64,000 bases of DNA, from the NCBI GenBank assembly GCA_001464035.1, contig LNEC01000016.1, positions 1-64,000 of the forward strand. The letters run 5' to 3'. Every line of letters starts with the position of its first letter. Position 1 is the stretch's first letter. This stretch comes from Bradyrhizobiaceae bacterium Ga0074131. Lineage in GTDB: Bacteria > Pseudomonadota > Alphaproteobacteria > Rhizobiales > Xanthobacteraceae. Shown here in pieces: positions 48,876 through 58,715 of this stretch. The notes below the pieces were generated by a model, which worked only from the letters and a program-made list of their open reading frames with translations, ran no database searches and was not told the DNA's origin. The position numbers and the translations under genes were made by a program.

Positions 48876-50819
48876 ATGGATCTTCGCGGATTACTTCTAT
48901 TGGCAGACACCGTACCCCCGATCGAACTGCAACGACCCAAAGGCACCGCGCTGATCAATCTCGCGGTCGCTGGGTTGATCGTGACCGGTCTGTACTTTGC
49001 CCGAGAAATCCTGGTTCCGGTGGCGCTCGCGGTGCTCTTCAGCTTCGTGCTCGCGCCCTTTGTCATACGGCTGCAATCCTGGAGGGTGCCGGGCAGGCTG
49101 GCCGTGCTGGTCGCGGTGTTCGTCGGCTTCTCGATTATCTTCAGCCTCGGCGGCCTGATGGTTTCGCAGGCCAACCGGCTGGCCGAGGAACTGCCCGGCT
49201 ACCAGCAGACGCTGCGCGAAAAAATCCAGGGCTTGCGCGGCGTCGCGGCAAGCGGATCCGGCACGCTGGAGCGCGCTTCGAAAGTGCTGCGGGAACTGGA
49301 CAGCGAATTGCACAATCCCGCTCGCGGGCAAATCATCGATGGCCTGCGACGGCCGCCGCAGGACAGGCCGATCCCGGTGGAAATCAGGCAGCCCGATCCG
49401 GGCACGCTCACAACGCTGGTTGCCATCATCCAACCGCTGATCCAGCCGCTAACAACGACCGGCATCGTCATCATCTTCGTGATATTCATCCTGATGCAGC
49501 GGCAGGATCTGCGAAACCGGTTCATCCGGCTCGCCGGATCGCAGGACATGCAGCGTACCACCGCGGCGCTCGACGATGCCGGGCAGCGGCTGAGCCGGCT
49601 GTTCCTGAACCAGATCATCGTCAACGCCTCGTTCGGTCTGCTGGTCGGGATCGGCTTGCAGTTGATCGGCGTGCCAAGCGCGCCGCTGTGGGGCCTGATC
49701 GCCATGATCCTGCGGTTCGTGCCCTATGTCGGCACGCCGATATCGGCGGTGTTTCCGCTGATCCTGGCGGCGGCCGTCGGCTCCGGGTGGGAAATGCTGC
49801 TGTTGACCGTGGCGCTGTTTGCGACGCTTCAGGTCTTTGCCGCTCAGGTGGTGGAGCCCCAGGTGTACGGACGCAGCTCAGGCCTCTCCCCGATCGCCAT
49901 CGTGCTTTCTGCGTCGTTCTGGACCTGGCTGTGGGGTCCGATCGGACTGGTGCTGGCGACACCCCTTACCGTCTGCCTGGTCGTCGTCGGCCGCCATGTC
50001 GACCGCCTGCAGTTTCTCGATGTCCTGCTCGGCAACGAGCCGGCGCTGACACCGCCGCAACTGGTGTACCAGCGGATGCTGGCCGGCGATCCGATCGAGG
50101 CGTCGCAGCAGGCGCAGGACTTCCTCGGCGAGGCCTCGCTGGAGAACTATTACGACACCATCATGCTGGACGGCCTGCGCCTCGCCGAAGCGGACGCGCG
50201 TCTCGGCCGGCTGGACCGCGAGCGGATGGAGCGCGTGCTCGCCACCGTGCACGAGGTGGTCGACGATCTCGAAACGCACGAAGATCGGCCATTGGTCGAA
50301 GCCGAAGAAGCCGACACCAGCCCGCTGGCGCGCCTGGACACCGACCCCGAATTGCCGGCCATCGTACCGGAACGATGGCAGCGACCGGGAGCCGTGCTGT
50401 GCCTTCCAGGCTCCGGCAAGCTCGACGAAGCCGCCGCCGTCATTCTCGCGCAGATCATGAACCGCCGCGGGATCGGCGCGATTGCTGAAACCGCCGACGC
50501 GCTGTCGATGTCGCGGTTTTTCTCGCTCGACCTGTCACAAGCGGCCGCCTTCTGCATCTGCTACGTCGGCAAGCCGTCCGATGCGATGGTTCAATACACG
50601 GTTCGCAGGCTGAGCAAGAAGAGCAAGGGCGGCCGAATCATCATCGCGTTGCTGGGAAGCGACGCCGACGCGGTTGGACAATCAACCCGAGATATCACGA
50701 CCGTGGTCGGCAATTTCAGCGCCGTCGCCGATCTGATCGGCGAAACCGCCGTCAAGACTTCGCGCGCCGTGGAAGCCCATCCCGGGGCCGCAAAGGTCCA
50801 CGTCGAGGCCGAGCGTTGA
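48876..50819 (+). CDS. AI-2E family (PerM) transporter with extra C-terminal domain
   Basis: The 647-residue protein has a PerM/AI-2E transporter core (about 20-375) of some eight helices, with typical signatures near GLIAMILRFVPYVGTPISAV and EPQVYGRSSGLSPIAIVLSA. After a linker it carries a soluble domain (about 504-625) with alternating strands and helices (PGAVLCLPGSGKLDEAAAVI, AAFCICYV, GRIIIALLGSD) like a flavodoxin or cobalamin-binding fold without the cobalamin histidine. The core family transports small signals or ions. A GGAGG site precedes the ATG at 48876. Confidence 0.83.
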   Translation: MDLRGLLLLADTVPPIELQRPKGTALINLAVAGLIVTGLYFAREILVPVALAVLFSFVLAPFVIRLQSWRVPGRLAVLVAVFVGFSIIFSLGGLMVSQANRLAEELPGYQQTLREKIQGLRGVAASGSGTLERASKVLRELDSELHNPARGQIIDGLRRPPQDRPIPVEIRQPDPGTLTTLVAIIQPLIQPLTTTGIVIIFVIFILMQRQDLRNRFIRLAGSQDMQRTTAALDDAGQRLSRLFLNQIIVNASFGLLVGIGLQLIGVPSAPLWGLIAMILRFVPYVGTPISAVFPLILAAAVGSGWEMLLLTVALFATLQVFAAQVVEPQVYGRSSGLSPIAIVLSASFWTWLWGPIGLVLATPLTVCLVVVGRHVDRLQFLDVLLGNEPALTPPQLVYQRMLAGDPIEASQQAQDFLGEASLENYYDTIMLDGLRLAEADARLGRLDRERMERVLATVHEVVDDLETHEDRPLVEAEEADTSPLARLDTDPELPAIVPERWQRPGAVLCLPGSGKLDEAAAVILAQIMNRRGIGAIAETADALSMSRFFSLDLSQAAAFCICYVGKPSDAMVQYTVRRLSKKSKGGRIIIALLGSDADAVGQSTRDITTVVGNFSAVADLIGETAVKTSRAVEAHPGAAKVHVEAER

Positions 50820-50869
50820 CCCACTGACGGCTGCCCGATTGGCGAGCCCGGAAAGACGATGCGAGATCG

Positions 50870-51250
50870 CTACGCGTTGAACCAGCCTTGCGCGTCGCCG
50901 GTGAAGGAAAAAAACAGGCCGGCCGCGGTCAGCGCACACGAAACGATTTCGACCCCGCTGTCGAACTCCAGGCCCCGTATGCCGATGACCTGCACCAGTG
51001 TGATCGAGGAAAGCACCAAAGCGGCTGACAGCACCCAGCGAGGCCAGTTCTTGCGCCGCCGTGCGGCGAGCCTGACGAAGTAGACCAGCAGCAGCAGCAG
51101 CGCGGCCGCGAACAGGCTCTCGATCATGATCATTGATTCAGTCATCTGCGCCGTCGGCGTCCGGTCCCGGAACGCGACCGACAGCGCGTCGAGCGTCAGC
51201 GACAGATAGAGCAGCACTTCAAACCACAGCACGTTCCTGGGTAGGGTCAT
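50870..51250 (-). CDS. Hypothetical membrane protein (126 aa)
   Basis: Four hydrophobic segments (about 7-25, 41-60, 70-88, 103-120) with a basic loop RLAARRRKNWPR between the second and third predict a small inner-membrane protein. No family is recognised. It is placed seven bases after the era stop on the same strand, so it probably belongs to the lepB-rnc-era transcript. Confidence 0.6.
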   Translation of the reverse strand: MTLPRNVLWFEVLLYLSLTLDALSVAFRDRTPTAQMTESMIMIESLFAAALLLLLVYFVRLAARRRKNWPRWVLSAALVLSSITLVQVIGIRGLEFDSGVEIVSCALTAAGLFFSFTGDAQGWFNA

Positions 51251-51257
51251 CCGCCGG

Positions 51258-52211
51258 CTATTCCTTCGGGAATTCGAGGCCCATTTCGCGGTAGCGGTTG
51301 GGATCGTCGCCCCAGTTTTCGCGCACCTTCACGAACAGGAACAGGTGCACGGGCTGGCCGACGATCTCGGCGATCTCCTTGCGCGACTCCGCGCCGATGG
51401 CCTTGATGGTGGCGCCGCCCTTGCCGAGCACGATCTTGCGCTGGCTTTCGCGCTCGACGAAGATCGTCTGCTCGATGCGGATGGATTTGTCCTTGCGCTC
51501 GGTCCAGCTGTCGGTCTCGACCGTGGATTGATACGGCAGCTCCTGATGGAGCTGACGGAAGATCTTCTCCCGGGTGATTTCCGCCGCCAGATGCCGCATC
51601 GGCGCGTCCGACATCTGGTCTTCGGGATAATGGTACGGCCCCGGCGGCACCATCGCGGCCAGCGTGTGTCGCAAGTCGTCGACGCCATCGCCGGTCATGG
51701 CCGAAACCATGAAAGTTTCTGCAAATTTCAGCCGCTCGTTGGCGGCCTGCGCCAGCTTCAGCAGCTTTTCTTTGGAGACAATGTCAACCTTGTTGATGAC
51801 CAGAATCTTGGGATGATTGACGGTCGCCACCTTGGTGAAAATCGACTCGGCTTCCTCGTCGATCCCTTCGCGGGCGTCGAGCAGCACGCAGACGAGGTCG
51901 GCGTCATGCGCCCCACTCCAAGCCGTCGACACCATGGCGCGATCGAGCCTTCGCTTCGGCATGAAGATGCCGGGCGTATCGACCAGGATAATCTGGGCGT
52001 TGTTGTCGATCACGATGCCGCGGATCAGCGCGCGGGTGGTCTGCACCTTGCGCGAAACGATGGTGACCTTGGAGCCGACCAGCGCGTTGACCAGCGTCGA
52101 CTTGCCGACATTGGGGGCGCCGATCAGCGCAACAAAGCCGCAGCGCGTCGCTGCCGGCGCGACATCGCCCTCGGGTTGATCGCTCAGCCCATCCTTGGGT
52201 TCATCCATCAT
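51258..52211 (-). CDS. era: GTPase Era
   Basis: Era binds 16S rRNA and helps mature the small ribosomal subunit. The 317-residue protein has a GTPase domain with G1 GAPNVGKST, G3 DTPG and G4 NKVD, followed by a C-terminal KH domain (VERESQRKIVLGKGGATIK). The start at ATG 52211 (or 52208) lies within the rnc stop region, giving a short overlap; a longer frame to 52241 is less likely. The rnc-era pair is conserved because both act on ribosomal RNA. Confidence 0.94.
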   Translation of the reverse strand: MMDEPKDGLSDQPEGDVAPAATRCGFVALIGAPNVGKSTLVNALVGSKVTIVSRKVQTTRALIRGIVIDNNAQIILVDTPGIFMPKRRLDRAMVSTAWSGAHDADLVCVLLDAREGIDEEAESIFTKVATVNHPKILVINKVDIVSKEKLLKLAQAANERLKFAETFMVSAMTGDGVDDLRHTLAAMVPPGPYHYPEDQMSDAPMRHLAAEITREKIFRQLHQELPYQSTVETDSWTERKDKSIRIEQTIFVERESQRKIVLGKGGATIKAIGAESRKEIAEIVGQPVHLFLFVKVRENWGDDPNRYREMGLEFPKE

Positions 52212-53019
52212 TGTTGCCGCCGCCGACGCCTTCGCGCTCAATCATCACGGATGCCGCGACCTTTTCGGCCGCGCGCTTGCTGCCGCCGACGCCTTCGGCA
52301 GGCTCCAGGCCGCGCAGATCCACCGCAACCCGAAATTGCGGATCATGATGCGGCCCGGTGCGCTCGACCTCGCGATAGACCGGCGTCGGCAGTCCCTTGC
52401 CCTGCGCCCATTCCTGCAGCACCGTCTTGGGGTCGCGCAGCGGCCGCCGCGGCTTCCGCATCCTTTCGGTCCAGTTGCGCTCGACGAACTGCGCCGCCGC
52501 AACGTAGCCGCCGTCGAGAAAGATCGCGCCGATCACCGCTTCGCAGATGTCGCCGAGCACCGATTTGCGCAGCCGGGCGCCCGCACCGGCACCGACCGCG
52601 CCGAGCTTGATGTCGTCGATCAGGCCGAGGGATTTTGCGACATCGGCGCAACTTTCCTTGCGCACAAGGTCGGCCAGTCGCTTCGACAATTCACCCTCGT
52701 TGGCGCTGGGAAAGGCGCGATACAGCATGTCGGAAACCACGAGCCCGAGCACGTGATCACCGAGGAATTCGAGACGCTGATAACTGTCCCCGCGCTTGCG
52801 CGAGGACTTCAGTGCCGAGACGTGGGTGAATGCAGTCGCAAGCAGGTCGGCATTGCCGAATTTATGCCCGATCCGAGCCTCGATCGCGGCGGCCGCGGCC
52901 TTGGCACTGACCTTGCGGCGTTTTTTCTTCACGCCCGATGCTTCGCTCCCGGCCTCAGGTTGAGGGCGCGCATCGCGGGACGCGGAGGACGTCTGGAGAT
53001 CAGGCGATTCGTCGTTCAT
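52201..53019 (-). CDS. rnc: Ribonuclease III
   Basis: Rnc cuts double-stranded RNA in rRNA precursors and many mRNAs. The 272-residue protein has a lysine-rich N-terminal extension, the endonuclease domain with signature RLEFLGDHVLGLVVSD, and a C-terminal double-stranded RNA-binding domain (DPKTVLQEWAQGKGL). The ATG at 53019 overlaps the lepB stop by four bases. The gene overlaps era at its other end. Confidence 0.95.
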   Translation of the reverse strand: MNDESPDLQTSSASRDARPQPEAGSEASGVKKKRRKVSAKAAAAAIEARIGHKFGNADLLATAFTHVSALKSSRKRGDSYQRLEFLGDHVLGLVVSDMLYRAFPSANEGELSKRLADLVRKESCADVAKSLGLIDDIKLGAVGAGAGARLRKSVLGDICEAVIGAIFLDGGYVAAAQFVERNWTERMRKPRRPLRDPKTVLQEWAQGKGLPTPVYREVERTGPHHDPQFRVAVDLRGLEPAEGVGGSKRAAEKVAASVMIEREGVGGGNNDG

Positions 53020-53774
53020 CGCACGATGGAGAAAATGCGATTCCATCGCACAGCGGTCGGCCAGCGCCAGAACATCCAGGCGGTTTCGCCCTCGGCAATG
53101 GAGAAGAAGATCATCTGGGCCCGGCCCACGATATTCTCGAACGGCACGTAGCCCACCGCCGACAATACCCGGCTGTCGGTGGAGTTGTCGCGATTGTCAC
53201 CCATCATGAAGAGATGGCCGGCCGGCACGGTATAGATGGTGGTGTTGTCGTAGAAACCGTTGTCGACGCAATCCAGCGACTCATAGGATACGCCATTCGG
53301 CAGCGTTTCCCTCCAGCGCTTGACCCGCGCGGTAGCGTCGGATCCGCAGGGGTCCTCGCCGATGAAGTCGCTGAGGCGCTCGCGTTTGACCGGCACTTCG
53401 TTGATGTAAAGCAAACCCTCCTTCATCTGGATGCGGTCGCCCGGCAACCCGATCACGCGCTTGATGTAGTCGGTGGAATCGTCCTTCGGCAGCCGGAATA
53501 CGATGATATCGCCTCGCGCCGGTTCGGAGCCGAAGATGCGTCCCGAAAACAGCGGCGGCGACAGCGGAATCGAGTAGTGGCTGTAACCATAAGAATATTT
53601 GGAGACGAACAGGTAATCACCGACCAGAAGCGTCGCCTTCATCGATCCCGAAGGAATGTTGAAGGGCTGAAACAGGAAGGTGCGGATCACGAGAGCGATC
53701 AGAAGCGCATGGATGACGACGCGGATGGTTTCACCCAAGCCGCTTTCAGTTTTTGTCCCGGATGTCACGCTCAT
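53016..53774 (-). CDS. lepB: Signal peptidase I
   Basis: LepB removes signal peptides on the outer face of the inner membrane. The 252-residue protein has one N-terminal membrane anchor (about 17-36), the catalytic serine Ser44 in PSGSM and the general base Lys105 in DYIKRVIGLPGD. It heads the lepB-rnc-era run with ATGA coupling to rnc. A family A repeat lies in its upstream region. Confidence 0.95.
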   Translation of the reverse strand: MSVTSGTKTESGLGETIRVVIHALLIALVIRTFLFQPFNIPSGSMKATLLVGDYLFVSKYSYGYSHYSIPLSPPLFSGRIFGSEPARGDIIVFRLPKDDSTDYIKRVIGLPGDRIQMKEGLLYINEVPVKRERLSDFIGEDPCGSDATARVKRWRETLPNGVSYESLDCVDNGFYDNTTIYTVPAGHLFMMGDNRDNSTDSRVLSAVGYVPFENIVGRAQMIFFSIAEGETAWMFWRWPTAVRWNRIFSIVR

Positions 53775-53810
53775 CGCTTTCCCAATTCCCGTCGCGATTC
53801 ACGCGCGGTG

Positions 53811-53868
53811 ACAGAGCTTTTTCCTCACGCGAATCGCTTCCCGCTTCGCGTCAAGAAAAAGGTCTTGA
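53811..53868 (-). repeat. Dispersed repeat, family A copy 3 (divergent)
   Basis: On the minus strand TTTTTCTTGACGCGAAGCGG and the near-complementary CGATTCGCGTGAGGAAAAAG form an imperfect long hairpin. It shares the GCGAAG and TTCGCGT cores with copies at 10342 and 25238. It lies upstream of lepB. Confidence 0.5.
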
Positions 53869-54022
53869 TGCTGATATTGAGGGCGAATTCCGGCGCTGAC
53901 CTGAACTTACCCCTGCTTCGATATCCCTGCGGCGTTTTAGACGGTTGTTCGCAGCCGCGCAATCAACGGTCGCATCCAAACTTTCTAATCCATTGAAATA
54001 CCGAGGACTTTTAGTTTAGTGC

Positions 54023-54047
54023 GGGGCCGCGGAAAAGTGGCGGCCCC
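54023..54047 (-). terminator. Hairpin terminator after acpS
   Basis: GGGGCCGC and GCGGCCCC form a perfect 8-bp stem around a nine-base loop, seven bases after the acpS stop. The U tract on the minus strand is weak (GCACTAAACT), so it may be only a moderate terminator. Confidence 0.6.
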
Positions 54048-54053
54048 GGCGCG

Positions 54054-54473
54054 TCAGGCTTTGCCCGGATTGACCGCCGAAATTATGACGAAGGCCTGCG
54101 CCAGGGGCCAATCATCGGTAATCGACAGGTCGATCCGCGCCTCGTGACCTTCCGGCGTCAGCGCCTCGAGCCGGGCCAACGCTCCGCCAGTCAGTTGCAT
54201 GGTCGGCCGTCCTCCCGGCAGGTTCACGACCCCCATATCCCGCCACCACACGCCACGGCGGATGCCGGTGCCCAGCGCCTTGGAACAGGCTTCCTTCGCG
54301 GCGAACCGCTTGGCATAGGTCGCTACCACCATCTTCTCGCTCTTGGCGCGCCGCCCGGCCCGGGCGCGCTCGGCGTCGGTGAAAACGCGATCGAGGAAGC
54401 GGTCGCCGTGGCGCTCGATCACCTTGGCGACGCGACGGATGTCGATCAGGTCGGAGCCGATGCCGATGATCAT
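54054..54473 (-). CDS. acpS: Holo-[acyl-carrier-protein] synthase
   Basis: AcpS moves the phosphopantetheine arm from CoA to acyl carrier protein. The 139-residue protein begins [14 protein letters not shown] with the metal-binding aspartate and has [15 protein letters not shown] with the catalytic glutamate. The ATG at 54473 overlaps the pdxJ stop by four bases, a classic pdxJ-acpS coupling seen widely in proteobacteria. Confidence 0.95.
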   Translation of the reverse strand: MIIGIGSDLIDIRRVAKVIERHGDRFLDRVFTDAERARAGRRAKSEKMVVATYAKRFAAKEACSKALGTGIRRGVWWRDMGVVNLPGGRPTMQLTGGALARLEALTPEGHEARIDLSITDDWPLAQAFVIISAVNPGKA

Positions 54474-55267
54474 GCCCTGCCGGACCGGCTCTGCAGATTG
54501 TGGCGGTCGATTTTCGTGCGCCCGCGGTCCATCGCCGCCCGCATGGTCCGGACAGTCTCGCCGAGTCCGACGAACAGGGCCTCCCCGATCATGTAATAGC
54601 CGATATTCAGCTCGGCGATTTCGGGCACACCCGCGATCTGCTCCGCGGTGGCATAATCGAGGCCATGGCCGGCATGGATTTCGAGGCCGGCCGAGCGCCC
54701 CAGCGCGGCCCCGGCAACGATGCGCTGCCATTCGGTTTCCGCCCTCGCCGCCTGGCCGTCGACCACGGCGTCACACCAGGCGCCGGTGTGAATTTCGATC
54801 ACCGGCGCGCGCAATCTGGCCGCCATCTCAATCTGGGCGGGGTCGGCGGCGATGAACAGCGAAACCCGCACGCCGGCGTCGTTCAAGCGCGCAATGAAGG
54901 GCGCCAGCAAATTGTGCTGCCCAACCACGTCGAGGCCGCCCTCGGTGGTGAGTTCCTCGCGGCGCTCGGGCACCAGGCACACCGCATGCGGTTTGGTCGC
55001 CAGCGCGATCCGCAGCATGTCCTCGGTTGCCGCCATCTCGAAATTCAGCGGTCTTGAAATCTCCGCCTTCAGCCGCGCCATGTCGTCGTCGCGAATGTGG
55101 CGGCGGTCCTCGCGCAAATGCGCAGTGATGCCATCGGCGCCGGCATCGATCGCCACCAGCGCGGCGCGCACCGGATCCGGCCGCTCGCCCGCCCTGGCGT
55201 TGCGCAGGGTGGCGACGTGGTCGACGTTGACGCCGAGGCGCAGGGGGGGATGCGTAACCATAACCAT
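54470..55267 (-). CDS. pdxJ: Pyridoxine 5'-phosphate synthase
   Basis: PdxJ makes pyridoxine phosphate from deoxyxylulose phosphate and aminoacetone phosphate. The protein has [15 protein letters not shown] at the N-terminus, [12 protein letters not shown] and the IHAGHGLDY segment that form the TIM-barrel active site. I start at the ATG at 55267 (265 residues); a TTG at 55276 or an ATG at 55261 are alternatives. It is translationally coupled to acpS. Confidence 0.94.
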   Translation of the reverse strand: MVMVTHPPLRLGVNVDHVATLRNARAGERPDPVRAALVAIDAGADGITAHLREDRRHIRDDDMARLKAEISRPLNFEMAATEDMLRIALATKPHAVCLVPERREELTTEGGLDVVGQHNLLAPFIARLNDAGVRVSLFIAADPAQIEMAARLRAPVIEIHTGAWCDAVVDGQAARAETEWQRIVAGAALGRSAGLEIHAGHGLDYATAEQIAGVPEIAELNIGYYMIGEALFVGLGETVRTMRAAMDRGRTKIDRHNLQSRSGRA

Positions 55268-55353
55268 CTTCAGCAAACCTTGCAGCGAGCGAGATCCTTA
55301 GCCCCAGGGCGCGGCCGCTTGGCCGCGTCTTCGTGGGATGAGAGGCATGTTGT

Positions 55354-55397
55354 CTCATGGTTCGAGACGCGCGCAAGGGCGCGTTCCTCACCATGAG
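55354..55397. repeat. Dispersed repeat, family B copy 3 (single hairpin)
   Basis: CTCATGGTTCGAGACGCGCG and CGCGTTCCTCACCATGAG form one long inverted repeat, the same unit as half of the copies at 11507 and 45543. It is nine bases from the rsh stop and may serve as its transcript end. Confidence 0.8.
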
Positions 55398-55406
55398 GGA
55401 ATTTAT

Positions 55407-57716
55407 TCAACCATTGACGCGGTCGACCCGAGCCACCACGGCCTTGGCGCGCAACTGGGCGATAATAGCGCTGAGATGCTTCAGGTCATAGACCTCGAGA
55501 TCGATGGTGAGCTCGGTGAAGTCGGGCGAGCGTCGGGACATGCTGATATTGTCGATATTGCCGTCGTGCTCGGCAATCACGGTGGCGACCTGGGCGAGAC
55601 TTCCGGGCTCGTTGACGTTGTCGACCCGAATCCGCGCCGGAAAGCGCTGCGGCGTCGATTCGTCGACATCCCAGCGCACGTCCAGCCAGCGCTCGGGCTC
55701 CTCCTCGAAATCCTTCAGTGCCGGCGACTGGATCGGATAGATGGTGATTCCCTCCCCGGGCGTCACGATCCCGACGATGCGGTCGCCCGGCACCGCACCG
55801 CCGTTCGGCGCGAACTTGACCGGCAGGTCGGAATTGATGCCGCGTACCGGGATCGCCGACGGGCTGCGTGCCGGATCGGGCGCCGATTTCAGCTTCAGCT
55901 TGACCGCGAGGCTCTTCTTGGCGGCGCCATAGCGCACCACCCGTTCTTCCTTGTAGTCGGGATACATCGCGCGCGCGACGTCGGAGGCCTTCATCTCGCC
56001 GCGTCCGACCGACGCCATCACGTCGTCGATTGAGGCGCGCGCCAGCCGCGGCAGCGCGCCCTTGAGCTTGTCGTCGGCGTATTCGATCTTGGCGCGCGCG
56101 AACAGCCGCTCGACGATGCGGCGGCCGAGGCCGGCATATTGATCGCGCACGGCGGTGCGCGTGGCGCGCCGGATCGCCGCCCGCGCCTTGCCGGTGACCG
56201 CCAGCGATTCCCATGCCGATGGCGGCGCTGCCTGCGCTTCCGAGGTCAGCACCTCGACTTCGTCGCCGTTCTGCAGCTCGGACGACAGCGGTGCAAACTT
56301 GCCGTTGATCTTGCAGCCCACCGCGCTGTTGCCGACGTCGGTATGCACCGCATAGGCGAAGTCGATCACATTGGCCTGGCGCGGCAGCGCGATCAGCTTT
56401 CCCTTCGGGGTGAAGCAGAACACCTGATCGTGAAACAGCTCGAGCTTGGTATGCTCGAGAAACTCCTCCGGATTGGCGCTGTCGGACAAAATCCCGATGG
56501 TGTGGCGCAACCAGGCGAAGGCGTTGGATTCGCGCTTCAGGAGTTCGGTCGGTGATCCCACGCCATCCTTGTAGAAAGCATGCGCGGCGATCCCCAGTTC
56601 CGCGATCTGGTCCATTTCCTCGGTGCGGATCTGCAGTTCGACGCGCTGGTTGCCGGGCCCGATCACGGTGGTGTGGATCGAACGGTAGTCGTTCTGCTTC
56701 GGTGTCGAGATGTAATCCTTGAAGCGGCCGGGCACCACCGGCCAGGTGGTGTGCACGACGCCAAGCGCGCGGTAACAGGCCTCGACGTCATCCATCACGA
56801 CACGGAATCCGAAGATATCGGACAATTGCTCGAAGCCGACCGACTTGCGCTCCATCTTGGTCCAGATCGAAAATGGCCGCTTGCGCCGGCCATAGACATG
56901 CGCCGCCATGCCGTTCTTCTGCAGATTCTTGGAGAGCTGGCTCTCGATTTCACCGATCAGGTTGCGGTTGCGGTTCTCCAGCGATTCCAGCCGCTGCATC
57001 ACCACCATGTGGGCTTCCGGATCGAGCATGCGGAACGAGAGATCTTCCAGCTCCTCCCGCATTTCGTGCATGCCCATGCGGCCGGCCAGCGGCGCATAGA
57101 TGTCGAGCGTCTCCTCGGCGATCCGCCGGCGCGAGGTAGGCGGCACGAATTCCAGCGTGCGCATGTTGTGCAGGCGATCGGCAAGCTTGATCAGGAGCAC
57201 ACGGACGTCGTCGGCGATCGCCAGCAAGAGCTTGCGCAAATTCTCGGCCTGCTTGGCCTCGCGCGACACCAGTTCCAGCCGCTTCAGCTTGGTGAGCCCC
57301 TCGACCAGGGCGCCGATCTCGTGCCCGAAGACGTGATCGATTTCGGCGCGGGTGGCCTCGGTATCCTCGATGGTGTCGTGCAGCAGGGCGGCGACGATGG
57401 TGGCGTCGTCCAGCTTGAGGTCGGTAAGAATCGCCGCGACCTCGAGCGGGTGCGAGAAATAGGGGTCGCCGGAGGCGCGGGTTTGCGTGCCATGCGCCTT
57501 CATGGCGTAGACATAGGCGCGGTTCAGCAGATCTTCGTCGGTGTCCGGATTATAGGACCTGACGCGCTCGACCAGATCGTACTGGCGTATCATGCCGGAT
57601 CGCGGCGGCTTGGCGGGCCTCGCCGCGGCGGGCGCCGACACAGACGACGCCGGCGCCACGGCGACCGAATCGGTCGCAGCCTGCATCTGCCGTAGGTCGC
57701 GGCGCCTATACGCCAT
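55407..57716 (-). CDS. rsh: Bifunctional (p)ppGpp synthetase/hydrolase Rsh
   Basis: This 769-residue stringent-response enzyme has an HD hydrolase domain (AALLHDTIEDT, about 107-117), a RelA/SpoT synthetase domain (RFKDYISTPKQNDYRSIHT), a TGS domain (CFTPKGKLIALPRQANVIDFAY) and a C-terminal ACT domain. Both catalytic regions look intact, as expected for the single Rsh of alphaproteobacteria. An alanine/proline-rich N-terminal extension precedes the HD domain. It lies downstream of rpoZ on the same strand, after a terminator. Confidence 0.95.
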   Translation of the reverse strand: MAYRRRDLRQMQAATDSVAVAPASSVSAPAAARPAKPPRSGMIRQYDLVERVRSYNPDTDEDLLNRAYVYAMKAHGTQTRASGDPYFSHPLEVAAILTDLKLDDATIVAALLHDTIEDTEATRAEIDHVFGHEIGALVEGLTKLKRLELVSREAKQAENLRKLLLAIADDVRVLLIKLADRLHNMRTLEFVPPTSRRRIAEETLDIYAPLAGRMGMHEMREELEDLSFRMLDPEAHMVVMQRLESLENRNRNLIGEIESQLSKNLQKNGMAAHVYGRRKRPFSIWTKMERKSVGFEQLSDIFGFRVVMDDVEACYRALGVVHTTWPVVPGRFKDYISTPKQNDYRSIHTTVIGPGNQRVELQIRTEEMDQIAELGIAAHAFYKDGVGSPTELLKRESNAFAWLRHTIGILSDSANPEEFLEHTKLELFHDQVFCFTPKGKLIALPRQANVIDFAYAVHTDVGNSAVGCKINGKFAPLSSELQNGDEVEVLTSEAQAAPPSAWESLAVTGKARAAIRRATRTAVRDQYAGLGRRIVERLFARAKIEYADDKLKGALPRLARASIDDVMASVGRGEMKASDVARAMYPDYKEERVVRYGAAKKSLAVKLKLKSAPDPARSPSAIPVRGINSDLPVKFAPNGGAVPGDRIVGIVTPGEGITIYPIQSPALKDFEEEPERWLDVRWDVDESTPQRFPARIRVDNVNEPGSLAQVATVIAEHDGNIDNISMSRRSPDFTELTIDLEVYDLKHLSAIIAQLRAKAVVARVDRVNG

Positions 57717-57901
57717 CGGATCAGTGCCTTCAGGTGCAGGGCCGGAACGCGGCCCGCGTCACGATATAACGTAGTGTGTTCCAGACCCGAGCATCACCCC
57801 GTTCGGAGGGGAAAATGCTGAATTTAGAGCCTTTGGCGGCAGCAGCTTTTCGCTGCACCCCCTTTCCGGGGCATCGTAACCACGAAAATGTCAACAAAAG
57901 C

Positions 57902-57929
57902 AAAGGCCCGGACGCATGTCCGGGCCTTT
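57902..57929 (-). terminator. Rho-independent terminator after rpoZ
   Basis: AAAGGCCCGGAC and its near-complement form an 11- to 12-bp stem with a short loop, followed on the minus strand by TTTGCTTTTG. It is 47 bases past the rpoZ stop. Confidence 0.8.
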
Positions 57930-57976
57930 GGTAGATCAAGTGGGTTCGAAATACCCCGCAGCGTGCGACCGGGTGC

Positions 57977-58369
57977 CTATTCGTCCTCTTCGGGCTGCTC
58001 TTCCGGCGGCGCCAAGCCCTCGAGGCCCTTCAACAACTCTTCCTCGGTCATCCGCTCGACGGCGACCTCGGTGTCGTCGGCATCGACGCTGGCCCCGGCC
58101 GACCCGATCAAGGGCACGGTATCGGGCTCCGGTTCGTCGACTTCGACGAATTTCTGCAAGGAGTGAACCAGCTCTTCCCGCAAATCCTCGGGGGAAATCG
58201 AGGAGTCGGCGATTTCGCGCAGGGAAACCACCGGATTCTTGTCGTTATCTCGATCTACCGTGAGTTGTGATCCCGAAGAGATCATCCGGGCGCGATGTGC
58301 CGCCAACAGAACCAAGTCGAACCGATTATCGACCTTATCAATGCAATCTTCTACGGTGACGCGCGCCAT
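57977..58369 (-). CDS. rpoZ: RNA polymerase subunit omega
   Basis: This small subunit helps fold and stabilise the beta-prime subunit and takes part in the ppGpp response. The 130-residue protein has the core [25 protein letters not shown] (4-28) and a long acidic C-terminal tail ending EEQPEEDE, typical of alphaproteobacteria. It precedes rsh, which makes ppGpp, a conserved pairing. Confidence 0.95.
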   Translation of the reverse strand: MARVTVEDCIDKVDNRFDLVLLAAHRARMISSGSQLTVDRDNDKNPVVSLREIADSSISPEDLREELVHSLQKFVEVDEPEPDTVPLIGSAGASVDADDTEVAVERMTEEELLKGLEGLAPPEEQPEEDE

Positions 58370-58715
58370 CGACTGTCGCTCCGTTAAATGGGACGAATGT
58401 GTTGATTATGCCGCGGTAATTATAGCTCTTCGGGCCTTTCCGCAAGACCAATTTGTGAATAGCCTTCCTGTCGGGCTCTGGTAACCCCTGCTGGGTCAGA
58501 AGCAGCGGAGCGTTCAGATCAGGCCATTGCTGTCCAGGACAAGAAATCGCTTCATTGCGGCGTCAAAAGTAGTGGTTGTTTCGCCCTTTCCACACCACAT
58601 TGCAGTGGTGTTTGTTATGGGCCAGATTCATCGAACTTTAGGCAGCAAACTTTAGGAATGCGCGGCCGGGTTGCCGCTGCCGCAAAATCTTAACAAGCAA
58701 CGTGAGAAACCTTTG
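58370..58715. other. Divergent control region rpoZ / NYN gene
   Basis: Besides the rpoZ promoter, these 346 bases hold a perfect hairpin ACACCAC-ATTGCA-GTGGTGT (58592-58611) followed by TTGTTA, upstream of the NYN gene. It could end a short transcript or fold in the leader. No gene is supported here. Confidence 0.4.
58419..58446 (-). promoter_or_regulatory. Candidate rpoZ promoter
   Basis: On the minus strand CTTGCG (58446-58441) is separated by 16 bases from a perfect TATAAT (58424-58419). Transcription would start near 58412, giving a 5' leader of about 43 bases. It matches the CTTG-type -35 box of alphaproteobacterial housekeeping promoters. Confidence 0.55.
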
